NCBI GenBank assembly: GCA_022826305.1
Contig: JAJDVC010000258.1
Coordinates: 1 to 34,694 of the forward strand
Direction of reading: 5' to 3'
Source of the DNA: Gammaproteobacteria bacterium
GTDB taxonomy: Bacteria > Pseudomonadota > Gammaproteobacteria > Arenicellales > Poriferihabitantaceae
DNA: 34,694 bases
The translations under genes and the position numbers were made by a program. Under the pieces are notes generated by a model that was not told where the DNA came from, did no database searches, and worked only from the letters and a program-made list of their open reading frames with translations. Shown piece by piece: positions 19,020 through 26,852 of this stretch; the stretch's first letter is position 1; each line of letters opens with the position of its first letter.

Positions 19020-19347
19020 GCGTGATGCGTCTCAGTCATTTATCTGCTTGGAATCCCAACCCGAAAGATTTTTCGGCAAAGTACAGTGCTTGTTCAGGCG
19101 TCAATGACGAAAAACAGAACTGGGTGGAGGCGGGGTCTGTACATGCAGCAATCATACCATACTCGGTTATCGCCAGATAGCCCGGACGGGCCTGTACAGG
19201 CTACCCACCCTGCGCCGGAAAGGCAGAATCCGGAGGCCGGTCGGGCTGACGAATCAATGCCCGAGAGAAAACCGACTGAAAACGCACCGGAATACTTTCA
19301 GATTGCTGCACATCATGCAGATCGCAAGGGAATCGGTTCGGAACCCG
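19020..19347 (-). promoter_or_regulatory. gyrA upstream region: possible promoter and leader hairpin
   Basis: This 328-bp gap between hflX and gyrA contains no convincing gene. A 122-codon rightward frame (19086-19454) crosses it but matches nothing known and runs antisense into hflX. On the minus strand an extended -10 element, TG-G-TATGAT, lies at 19151-19159, which would give a leader of about 125 nt. A perfect 6-bp hairpin, CCGAAA (19061-19066) with TTTCGG (19071-19076) and a 4-nt loop, lies about 40 nt upstream of the gyrA ATG. The hflK/hflC genes that often follow hflX are absent. Confidence 0.35.
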
Positions 19348-20697
19348 TCAAGCCTGACGATGCCGCGGAATTCGTGACCCAGTCCACAAGCCTTCATAGC
19401 GTTTCTGTCCTTTCAGCCAGCCCCAGGTGGCTTCATCCATTCTTACATCCATGACAACTGATCCGGTATCGTCTACCTCCTCGTGAATCACCTCACACTT
19501 CCGAAACAGCCTGGAACGCAGCTCTCCCGCATGCAGAACAAGACTGATCCTGTACAGATGACTGTCTTTGCCCAGCATATGTCCAAGTGTGCTTCGCAGG
19601 TCATCCACACCCTCTCCGGTCAAGGCGGAAACCCATACACTGTCAGCATTGTTATCCTGTCGTTTCGGAATATTCCAGGCATGGCTGATGATATCAATCT
19701 TGTTGTAGACCTGAATTACCGGAATATCTCCCGCGCCAATCCCATCCAGCACCTGGCAGACCTGGTCCCGGGTCTGCTGAAAATCAATTGTCGATGCATC
19801 CATCACCAACAGCAGGCACGATGCATGGGTTACCTCTTCAAGCGTGGAATGAAATGCCGCAATCAGACTATGTGGCAGATCCCTGACGAATCCTACGGTA
19901 TCGGATAACACGACATCCCCGAATCCGGGCACATGAATACGACGCATGGTCGGATCAAGCGTTACGAACAAACGGTCTGCTACGGACACGTCTGCCCCCG
20001 TCAGTGCCCGGAACAAAGACGACTTGCCGGCATTGGTGTAACCAACCAGCGATACTGTAGGTATTGGTGCGCGCTGTCGTGCCCTTCTGCGCAATTGTCT
20101 CTGGGATTCGACCTGTTCCAGTCTCCTTGTCAGGGTCTTGATACGCTTTCCGATCATCCTGCGGTCTGTTTCGAGCTGGGATTCTCCGGGGCCCCTCAGT
20201 CCGACGCCGCCCTTCTGCCGCTCCAGATGGGTCCATCCCCGCACCAGGCGTGTGGACAAGTGCCTGAGTTGTGCAAGCTCGACCTGGAGTTTGCCTTCAC
20301 TTGTGGTTGCGCGCTGGGCAAAGATATCCAGTATCAGCCCTGAACGATCAAGAACGCGGCATCTGAGGATTCTTTCGATGTTCCGCTCCTGAACGGGGCT
20401 CACCTGGTGATCAAAGATCACCAGGTGAGCCCCGTGCTCCTCAACCAGCCGGGCCAGCTCCTCTGTTTTCCCCTTTCCCAGATAGGTAGCTGCAACCGGA
20501 CGAGCGCGAACAGATACCAGCCTGGCGCAGACTGCTACACCAGCTGAATCGGCCAGTTCAGCCAGTTCCGCAAGCGGGTCGCCGCTTGCCAGTGCCGTAT
20601 CGGCGACCTGACATGCCAGTACGGCCTTTTCCCGGGAGCGTGAATAGCGGGGTGGATGATTGATGGGGGAGAACAGAAACGGAAACCCGGTTAACAG
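19348..20697 (-). CDS. hflX: Ribosome-associated GTPase HflX (5' end inferred)
   Basis: A GTPase that splits stalled or heat-damaged ribosomes. Motifs in order: LDRSGLILDIFAQRA, VELAQLRHLSTRLVRGWTHLERQKGG, GLRGPGESQLETDRR, then the G domain with GYTNAGKSS (G1), DTVGFVRDLPH (G3) and NKIDI (G4). The conserved N-terminal domain continues upstream of the first usable start (GTG at 20421). It reads SREKAVLACQVADTALASGDPL... and PVAATYLGKGKTEELARLVEEHGAHLVIFDH, aligning with E. coli residues from about 6. No ATG, GTG or TTG occurs in this frame between 20421 and the TAG at 20713-20715. The end at 20697 marks a possible CTG start after TGAGTGG and is a guess. A perfect 43-nt palindrome lies within the gene at 20393-20435. 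It follows hfq, as is usual. Confidence 0.9.
   Translation of the reverse strand: MLTGFPFLFSPINHPPRYSRSREKAVLACQVADTALASGDPLAELAELADSAGVAVCARLVSVRARPVAATYLGKGKTEELARLVEEHGAHLVIFDHQVSPVQERNIERILRCRVLDRSGLILDIFAQRATTSEGKLQVELAQLRHLSTRLVRGWTHLERQKGGVGLRGPGESQLETDRRMIGKRIKTLTRRLEQVESQRQLRRRARQRAPIPTVSLVGYTNAGKSSLFRALTGADVSVADRLFVTLDPTMRRIHVPGFGDVVLSDTVGFVRDLPHSLIAAFHSTLEEVTHASCLLLVMDASTIDFQQTRDQVCQVLDGIGAGDIPVIQVYNKIDIISHAWNIPKRQDNNADSVWVSALTGEGVDDLRSTLGHMLGKDSHLYRISLVLHAGELRSRLFRKCEVIHEEVDDTGSVVMDVRMDEATWGWLKGQKRYEGLWTGSRIPRHRQA
20393..20435. repeat. Perfect 20-bp inverted repeat with 3-nt loop inside hflX
   Basis: Bases 20393-20412 are the exact reverse complement of 20416-20435, with AAA (TTT in the mRNA) as loop. 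The inner 12 bp are CACCTGGTGATC and GATCACCAGGTG. On the coding strand it spells the conserved stretch HGAHLVIFDHQVSPV, so the protein is kept intact while the DNA is fully self-complementary. The GTG at 20421 lies in its 5' arm in the mRNA. There is no T-run after it. Confidence 0.95.
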
Positions 20698-20738
20698 AAT
20701 GCCACTCAGGTCCTAGACATCTCCAGAGCCGGCAAAAT

Positions 20739-21005
20739 TCATTCGTGCCCCAGGGGCTGCCCTGGACCAAGGTGCTCACCGGAAGACAATCTTACCTCTC
20801 GGGAAGGGACAATGGTCGATATGGCATGCTTGTAGACCATCTGGCTAACGGTATTTCGAAGCAAGACGACAAACTGGTCGAATGATTCCACCTGTCCCTG
20901 CAACTTTATTCCATTAACCAGAAAGATGGATACCGGTACACGCTCTTTGCGCAGGGCATTTAAAAACGGTTCCTGCAATGCCGTTCCTTTACTTTGTGCC
21001 ATCAT
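20739..21005 (-). CDS. hfq: RNA chaperone Hfq
   Basis: A hexameric Sm-like protein that pairs small RNAs with mRNAs. The 88-residue protein has the canonical Sm1 and Sm2 motifs: [40 protein letters not shown], then [19 protein letters not shown]. The C-terminal tail is short and Gly/Pro-rich. Two successive ATGs open the gene (21005 and 21002). The AAGG seven nt before the first favours 21005. The usual upstream neighbour miaA is separated from it by a doeB-like gene. hflX follows downstream. Confidence 0.97.
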   Translation of the reverse strand: MMAQSKGTALQEPFLNALRKERVPVSIFLVNGIKLQGQVESFDQFVVLLRNTVSQMVYKHAISTIVPSREVRLSSGEHLGPGQPLGHE

Positions 21006-21373
21006 AATGCCACCTTGTTGTCATGTGACTCTGTTTTACATCATCCAAGCCGGAAATTTCAACTTGTGATTCGTTTTCCTTGATATCCGGATTCTGGAAT
21101 CACGTGCGGCCACATGCATTGCTCATGCTTGCGCCTGCAGGAGTACGACCATCCGGATCACATTGAGTTTCCATCATCACGGAACAGGACAATTTCCCTG
21201 GTCATGAAGGCTGTTCTTCATCGTGAACCCAGTCAACAATCAATCCCTTCATGATTGTCTTGCTCCGGGGATGGCACTCGCGGATCAAGACCGCCCGAGC
21301 GTCCAGAGCATCATTGATCCCGGGCGGACTGCCAGACAGCCGCAGCCTGTCCGGTGCAACAAATCCTCACGGG
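21006..21373 (-). promoter_or_regulatory. hfq upstream region with candidate promoter
   Basis: This 368-bp gap lies between the doeB-like gene and hfq. On the minus strand TTGAAA (21057-21062) and TGTAAA (21035-21040) are 16 bp apart. They form a plausible sigma-70 promoter that would start hfq transcription near 21027, about 20 nt before its ATG. A 7-bp inverted repeat (CCGCCCG at 21291-21297, CGGGCGG at 21321-21327) lies after the doeB stop but has a 23-nt spacer and no T-tract. No ORF is supported. Confidence 0.4.
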
Positions 21374-22369
21374 TCAACCTGCAACGACATTTGCCATGAC
21401 CGCCATGACATCACCCGACCTGATCAGCCCGGGATGATGTCTGCCGATCAGCAGGCCATCATACACGGAATGATACATGACAGGCTGAATTCCGGTCCGT
21501 TCGGTATTATGAATGCGTGCAAGCAGCTGACCGGAAACTACCGGGCTTCCCAGATCGACAAGGAATTCGAGCAGACCGGAATTCTCAGCTGTCAGAAAAC
21601 ACCTTTCCGATGGCATCTCCAGCGTGATGCCATCGCCTTCAGCAGGTTTCCAGTTCAGAATGCCCGCATGCACACAGAAATTTATGATGCCGGAACGGGC
21701 GATGCCGATCGAGCGGGCAGTTATCGTGCCGCCACCGCCCAGTTCCGTGGAAACAAATACCTTCCCCTGACTTTCGGCCTCGGTATCATACATTCCCGCT
21801 GAATCAAGCTCGCGCAACATGACGTTGTAAGGGGCGCCAAATGCACGCATCGCAGCTTCACACCGGGCCTGCTGCCCCTTGTCCGACAGGACATGCGCTG
21901 CTGAAAAGGGGACAAAATTGAGTGTCTTGCCTCCAGAATGGATATCCAGCACGAAATCAGACATGGGAATGAGTATCTTGCTGAAATAGTGCGCCATTTT
22001 CTCCGTCGCAGTGCCATCTGGACGACCTGGAAATACCCGGTTCATGTTTCCTTCATCAAGAGGCGATGTCCTTCTGCCGGCACAAAATGCCGGATAATTC
22101 ATCATCGGCACCATAATCAACCTGCCTGCCATGTCTTCAGGCTTGATCTCGTTGCACAGATCAAGCAATGCGGCCGGCCCCTCATACTCGTCTCCATGGT
22201 TGGCGCCCGTTACCAGAACCGTCGGACCCGAACCATTCTTTACAACTGTTACCGGCGCCATGATCGCTCCCCAGGCGGCCCGTTCGTCGGAGTGCGGAAG
22301 TTTCAGAAAACCGTGCTGAATTCCGGGCTTCTCGAAATCGACGGTCGCTACAACCGGACTTGTGCTCAT
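21374..22369 (-). CDS. doeB: N-alpha-acetyl-L-2,4-diaminobutyrate deacetylase, DoeB-like (succinylglutamate desuccinylase/aspartoacylase family)
   Basis: In ectoine catabolism DoeB removes the acetyl group from N-alpha-acetyl-diaminobutyrate. The 331-residue protein is a zinc amidohydrolase. GANHGDEYEG carries the His and Glu metal ligands, and VLDIHSGGKTLNFVPF carries the second His. NMNRVFPGRPDGTATEKMAHYF and MYDTEAESQGKVFVSTELGGGGT are strongly reminiscent of DoeB. The C-terminal part (VVSGQLLARIHNTERTG) is the usual beta-barrel lid. No other ectoine genes (doeA, doeC, doeD, ectABC) are visible in the window. The gene interrupts the common miaA-hfq pair. The family call is firm; the exact substrate is inferred and another N-acyl amino acid is possible. 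Confidence 0.8.
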   Translation of the reverse strand: MSTSPVVATVDFEKPGIQHGFLKLPHSDERAAWGAIMAPVTVVKNGSGPTVLVTGANHGDEYEGPAALLDLCNEIKPEDMAGRLIMVPMMNYPAFCAGRRTSPLDEGNMNRVFPGRPDGTATEKMAHYFSKILIPMSDFVLDIHSGGKTLNFVPFSAAHVLSDKGQQARCEAAMRAFGAPYNVMLRELDSAGMYDTEAESQGKVFVSTELGGGGTITARSIGIARSGIINFCVHAGILNWKPAEGDGITLEMPSERCFLTAENSGLLEFLVDLGSPVVSGQLLARIHNTERTGIQPVMYHSVYDGLLIGRHHPGLIRSGDVMAVMANVVAG

Positions 22370-22397
22370 GCTCTCACCTCATGTTGCTGACATCGGG

Positions 22398-23387
22398 TCA
22401 GCTGCAGACTGCCGTCCGGCCACTATGCCGATGGTCATGAAAACGAATCACCAGAGGATGTTCCCGCAGGAAAATCCTTAACCCGTCAGCGCATCCGGGA
22501 TGGAGCGTATCGAGCCAGATGACATTCGCCTGGTTACGCAGCCAGGTCAGCTGCCGTTTGGCCAATCGTCGGGTCGCAACTATTCCCCTTTCCTGCAATT
22601 CCCGGTGTCTTCCACCGTGTTGCAGATATTCAAGCACCTGCCGATAACCGACACTGCGCATCGCCGGAAGGCTTTCCGGCCGCGAAACTCCCTGCACCAG
22701 TCTTTCCACCTCTCCGATCAGGCCAGTTTCAAGCATTTCCCGAAACCGCCCGGCAATTCGTTGATGCAATATCGATCTGTCTGAACAGAACAGTGCAATC
22801 TTGACAAGATTGATATCCAGTTTTTTCGGTGGAAACTGCCTGAACAGCCGTGACGGAGGGTGCCCTGAAACACGGTACAGTTCAACGGCCCGCAACAGCC
22901 TCTGCGTATCGGATGCCCGGACATATCCGGATAAATGCGGATCAACGCTGGTCAGAAAATCGTAAAGATGACGATTCCCCTTGCGGGAAAGCTCCCTCTT
23001 CGCTTCCTCGCGCACCGCAGAATCCGAACCGGGCAATTCTGAAATTCCGTATTCAAGCGCCGAAAAGTAAAACATCGTTCCCCCTACCAGAACCGGCAGC
23101 CTCCCTCTTCCGGCAATCGAATGGATCAGCGATATCGCATCGCGCCTGAAACTGGCGACATTGTACGGTTCACGTATGTCCCGTATATCGATCAGATGAT
23201 GCGGGTAACGCTTGAGAACCGAAGGGGCCGGTTTCGCCGTACCAATATCCATTCCCCTGTACACCTGGGATGAATCGACACTGATCAATTCAACATCCAG
23301 ATCATCATGAAGCTGAAGCGCGATCTGCGTTTTCCCCGAAGCGGTGGGGCCCATCAGGCACACGGCAGTCAGTCGTTTATCTTCCAC
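22398..23387 (-). CDS. miaA: tRNA dimethylallyltransferase MiaA
   Basis: Transfers a dimethylallyl group to N6 of A37 in tRNAs that read UNN codons. From the GTG at 23387 the protein is 329 residues (E. coli 316). It has the P-loop MGPTASGKT, DSSQVYRGMDIGTAKP, PHHLIDIRDIREPYNVASFRRDA, VLVGGTMFYFSAL (catalytic region), RLLRAVELY and MRSVGYRQVLEYL, then the C-terminal TRRLAKRQLTWLRN. An earlier GTG at 23423 keeps the frame open but overlaps mutL more deeply. With 23387 the overlap with the mutL stop is 11 bp, implying translational coupling. Confidence 0.95.
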   Translation of the reverse strand: MEDKRLTAVCLMGPTASGKTQIALQLHDDLDVELISVDSSQVYRGMDIGTAKPAPSVLKRYPHHLIDIRDIREPYNVASFRRDAISLIHSIAGRGRLPVLVGGTMFYFSALEYGISELPGSDSAVREEAKRELSRKGNRHLYDFLTSVDPHLSGYVRASDTQRLLRAVELYRVSGHPPSRLFRQFPPKKLDINLVKIALFCSDRSILHQRIAGRFREMLETGLIGEVERLVQGVSRPESLPAMRSVGYRQVLEYLQHGGRHRELQERGIVATRRLAKRQLTWLRNQANVIWLDTLHPGCADGLRIFLREHPLVIRFHDHRHSGRTAVCS

Positions 23388-25176
23388 GCATGAACCACTT
23401 GTCCATTTCCGACAGGGAGACACTCATCCAGGTCGGTCGACCGTGGTTGCACTGTCCTGAACGCTCGACAATCTCTATCTGTCGCAACAGGGCATTCATT
23501 TCCTCCCTTTCGAGCTTGCGATTGGCCCGCACGGAGCCGTGACAGGCAATGCTGGACAGTATCGCGTTGATCTCCTCCTGCACCCGGTCACTCTCGCCAT
23601 GCTGCATGAGATCAGACACCAGGTCCCGGACCAGCTTCTCGATATCCGCGCCGGACAGCAACTCGGGAACGCTTCGCACGATGATCTGCTCCGGTCCGAA
23701 TATCTCGATCTCCATTCCCGTAAGTGCCAGTTGGGAAAGATGCTCCTCGGCACACCGCACCTCAGCCGCACTGAGGTTCAGGCTGACTGGAACCAGCAAT
23801 GGCTGGACGGCAATCCTGCTTGATTCAAATTGGGATTTCAGGGATTCGTAGGTAATGCGTTCATGTGCCGCATGCATGTCAACCACGATCAGACCCTGTG
23901 CATTTTCTGCCAGGATATAGACACCTTTCAGTTGAGCCAGGGCGAAACCCAGGGGAGGAATATCCTGTACAGAACCGCCCGGATCAACCCCTGCGGCTTC
24001 CTGCATGCCCATTACCGGAACAGCAGGGTCGCTGTAGCCGTCCGCCTGTTCGCGGATCAGCCAGTTGATGTTCTGCTGGACTGGAGTTCCGCCTCTTCCT
24101 GACGGATATCCAGGTGAAGGAACCCCGGCAAGTGGCAATGCGACTTCCCCCTGTTCCGGAGACAACTCCGCAATGGCTCCATGCAGGGTGCGAAAAATGA
24201 AATCATGGATGCTTCTTCCCTCCCGGAACCGCACCTCGCTTTTGGCCGGGTGAACATTGACATCCACCAGTTCCGGGTTGACTTGAAGATACAGCACAAA
24301 GGCCGGATGACGGCCCTGATACAGCACGTCCCTGTAGGCCCGTCGCACAGCATGCGTGATCAGGTGATCAGTGATCGGGCGGGAATTCACGAACCAGTAC
24401 TGCAAATCCCGCTGGCTGCGGGAAAACGTCGGCCTCCCCATCCACCCTGCAAGGGAAATCCCTCCCCTGTTCGCCTCGACATGAATCGACTGTTCGGAAA
24501 ACGGCTGACCGCAAATCTTTGCCAGCCTGCGGATCATTTCCGGCGTCCCGTCAGCTACCGGAACCTGTATCACGGGCCTGCCGTCCCTGTGAAGCTCAAT
24601 CGCAACAGCCGGATGGCCCAGGGCAATTTTCCTTACAACCGCATCACAGTGGTTGAATTCCGTCTGCTCGGCACGCAGAAATTTCCTGCGTGCCGGTGTG
24701 TTGAAGAAAAGATCTTCCACCTCGACCCGGGTGCCCATTTCACGGGCAACCGGAACCAGGTCACGCGAGACAGCCCCCCCCTGCACCCCGATCTCGAACC
24801 CTGTTGACTGATTCGCCACCCTCGACCGGACGGATATCCTGGCAACTGCTGCAATGCTGGGCAATGCCTCTCCCCTGAACCCCATGGTTGTAACACTGAA
24901 CAGGTCTTCCGGGATTTTCAGCTTGCTGGTTGCATGCCGGCGCAGGGCCATCTTCAACTGCTCTCCGGGAATTCCGATGCCATTGTCATCAACAGCAATG
25001 CGCTTGATTCCACCACGGTCAACATGTACCTGTATTCTGGTCGCCTGCGCATCAATGCTGTTTTCCAGCAATTCCTTCAGGACAGCCGCAGGCCTTTCAA
25101 TCACCTCTCCTGCCGCAATCTGATTGATCAGATGATCTTCAAGTTGAATGATCTCCGGCAACTCGATCTCTGTCAT
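23377..25176 (-). CDS. mutL: DNA mismatch repair protein MutL (endonuclease type)
   Basis: Couples MutS mismatch recognition to strand removal. The 599-residue protein has the GHKL ATPase motifs: IAAGEVIERPAAVLKELLENSIDA, DDNGIGIP, TMGFRGEALPSIA and FFNTPARRKFL, plus NVHPAKSEVRF in the transducer domain. The C-terminal domain carries DMHAAHERITYE (residues 433-444), which fits the D(Q/M)HA(x)2E(x)4E metal-endonuclease motif. The accessory motifs ACHGSVRA (544-551) and CNHGRPT (576-582) are also present. E. coli MutL, which relies on MutH, lacks these. So strand nicking is probably done by MutL itself here. It lies between the amidase gene (8 bp upstream) and miaA. Confidence 0.96.
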   Translation of the reverse strand: MTEIELPEIIQLEDHLINQIAAGEVIERPAAVLKELLENSIDAQATRIQVHVDRGGIKRIAVDDNGIGIPGEQLKMALRRHATSKLKIPEDLFSVTTMGFRGEALPSIAAVARISVRSRVANQSTGFEIGVQGGAVSRDLVPVAREMGTRVEVEDLFFNTPARRKFLRAEQTEFNHCDAVVRKIALGHPAVAIELHRDGRPVIQVPVADGTPEMIRRLAKICGQPFSEQSIHVEANRGGISLAGWMGRPTFSRSQRDLQYWFVNSRPITDHLITHAVRRAYRDVLYQGRHPAFVLYLQVNPELVDVNVHPAKSEVRFREGRSIHDFIFRTLHGAIAELSPEQGEVALPLAGVPSPGYPSGRGGTPVQQNINWLIREQADGYSDPAVPVMGMQEAAGVDPGGSVQDIPPLGFALAQLKGVYILAENAQGLIVVDMHAAHERITYESLKSQFESSRIAVQPLLVPVSLNLSAAEVRCAEEHLSQLALTGMEIEIFGPEQIIVRSVPELLSGADIEKLVRDLVSDLMQHGESDRVQEEINAILSSIACHGSVRANRKLEREEMNALLRQIEIVERSGQCNHGRPTWMSVSLSEMDKWFMRGR

Positions 25177-25184
25177 GAATCTGT

Positions 25185-26360
25185 TCAGTGATGAAATGCG
25201 TAGACATTGGGATTCTTGCGCAGGTATCTCTTTATACCAGCCACCACGGCCCCGGCAATTTTCGTCTGGTGCTCATGGCTGCGAAGAAGCCTTTCCTCGG
25301 CAGGATTCGTGATATAGGCGGTTTCAACCAGAATGGAAGGAATGTCTGGCGATTTCAGCACGGCGAATGCGGCCTGTTCGACCCGGGTGCTATGAATCTT
25401 CCCGATTTTTTTCAGTTCGCTCAGCACCTCCCGCCCGAAGCTTATGCTTTCACTAACCGTTTTGGTCATGGAGAGATCCAGCAATACCTCGGCCAGAAGA
25501 TTGTCCTTGTCGGAAAGACTGACACCGCCCACAAGGTCCGATGAGTTTTCCTTGTTGGCGAGCCATCTGGCCATTTCACTGGACGCACCTCTTCGAGACA
25601 ATGCATAGACTGATGCGCCCTGGACGTTCTTGTTCTTGAAGGCATCTGCATGGATTGACACGAAAAGATCAGCGGCCTGTTCCCGCGCAATCAGGGTCCG
25701 CCTGCGCAGTCCGACATAGTAATCTCCCGTCCGGGTAAGCCGGGCCCTGATTCCGGGCTCCTTGTCAAGCTGCCGTTCCAGTCTCTTGGCTATCGCCAGG
25801 ACGATGTCCTTCTCCTTGGCCCGTTTGCCAAGCGCTCCAGGGTCCTCCCCGCCATGACCGGGATCTATCAGCACGAGGACTTTCCGGCCAGGATCACGAG
25901 GCGATTTCCTTTTCGGCAAGGGATCTGGAAGTGTCCCTTGTCTCGTTTCGGGATTCGCGTCCCGATCATGGAAATCAATCACCAGTCTGTACTGGTAATT
26001 GTCGATCGGCTTCAGTAGTTGCATGAAGTAACGAACCGGTTTCTGCACATCGAACACCAGACGCAGCGTACTCCCGTCCGGACTGCCCCTGCGGATCCTG
26101 CTGACAAACTGGCCGACAGTTCCTTCCCGGGGAATCCTGCCCATGAGTCGTGTATTTTCCAGATCGACAACAACCCGCCCCGGATTGTCCAGGCTGAAGA
26201 CCCTGTATTTCGGTTCATCATCCAGATCCAGCACCAGTCGTGACCGATCCGGGGCATGCCACATCCGGATATCCCTGATATCGGCCCCTTGCGACATGCC
26301 GGCATACAGGCCCAGCAGGCACGAGATGACCAACCCTCCGGACCAACGCGCCCCTCTCAT
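25185..26360 (-). CDS. amiC: N-acetylmuramoyl-L-alanine amidase, AmiB/AmiC type
   Basis: Cleaves the amide bond between muramic acid and the stem peptide, splitting septal peptidoglycan at division. From the ATG at 26360 the protein is 391 residues. A signal peptide covers about residues 1-26 (WSGGLVISCLLGLYAGMSQGA). An AMIN targeting domain follows (DIRMWHAPDRSRLVLDLDD). The Amidase_3 zinc domain has LIDPGHGGEDPGALG (His and Glu ligands), FVSIHADAF (His) and ILVETAYITNPAEE (catalytic Glu). Between them lies the regulatory-helix region of EnvC/NlpD-activated amidases. No LysM domain is seen at the C-terminus, favouring AmiC over AmiB. The ATG overlaps the tsaE stop (TGATG). The frame is open 43 codons upstream, but inside tsaE. 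Confidence 0.9.
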   Translation of the reverse strand: MRGARWSGGLVISCLLGLYAGMSQGADIRDIRMWHAPDRSRLVLDLDDEPKYRVFSLDNPGRVVVDLENTRLMGRIPREGTVGQFVSRIRRGSPDGSTLRLVFDVQKPVRYFMQLLKPIDNYQYRLVIDFHDRDANPETRQGTLPDPLPKRKSPRDPGRKVLVLIDPGHGGEDPGALGKRAKEKDIVLAIAKRLERQLDKEPGIRARLTRTGDYYVGLRRRTLIAREQAADLFVSIHADAFKNKNVQGASVYALSRRGASSEMARWLANKENSSDLVGGVSLSDKDNLLAEVLLDLSMTKTVSESISFGREVLSELKKIGKIHSTRVEQAAFAVLKSPDIPSILVETAYITNPAEERLLRSHEHQTKIAGAVVAGIKRYLRKNPNVYAFHH

Positions 26361-26785
26361 CACGCCCCTGCACCGTGTTCGATGATCACCTTGCGCCCCG
26401 TGCCGGAGGTCGATATGTTCACCCTGACTGAAGGGGGCGGCAAAAAGCCCTCTCCCCGCTCCGCCCACTCGACCAGGCATGCCGACCACCCATCCAGCAT
26501 GTCCCGGAAACCCAGCACTTCCAGTTCTTCGGGAGATTCGAGGCGATAGAGGTCAAGATGGTTGATCGGGAAACGCTCCGTTTCATAGGTCTCAACAAGC
26601 GTATAGGTCGGACTCGGGATATTCTGACGACATCCCAGTCCGGTCAGGATTCCTCGGATCAGCGTTGTTTTTCCCATCCCCAGGTTTCCGCTGAAGTAGA
26701 CCAGTGAACCCGGATTGATTGCACCGCACAAGGACCGACCAAGTTCCAGCATGGACAGCTCGTCGGGCACGCTGTGCTTGAACAT
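26360..26785 (-). CDS. tsaE: tRNA threonylcarbamoyladenosine biosynthesis ATPase TsaE
   Basis: The ATPase of the TsaB-TsaD-TsaE machine that makes t6A37 in tRNAs reading ANN codons. The 141-residue protein has Walker A GNLGMGKTTLIRG, SPTYTLVETYE, HLDLYRLESPEELE and LVEWAERGEGFLP, all in family order. The Walker A carries Met where most have Ala (GMGKT against GAGKT). The frame is open to 26845, but the ATG at 26785 places the P-loop at the usual distance from the N-terminus. It sits between nnr and the amidase gene, the conserved order. Confidence 0.93.
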   Translation of the reverse strand: MFKHSVPDELSMLELGRSLCGAINPGSLVYFSGNLGMGKTTLIRGILTGLGCRQNIPSPTYTLVETYETERFPINHLDLYRLESPEELEVLGFRDMLDGWSACLVEWAERGEGFLPPPSVRVNISTSGTGRKVIIEHGAGA

Positions 26786-26852
26786 TTGACTGTGGACCTG
26801 GACTGTTGCAAAAGTACATCGACAATCTGCCGGGAAGTGTATCACGGGAGCA

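Noticed and set aside
19086-19454. 122-codon rightward ORF between gyrA and hflX
   Set aside because: No family resemblance, no ribosome site, and its last third is antisense to the end of hflX.
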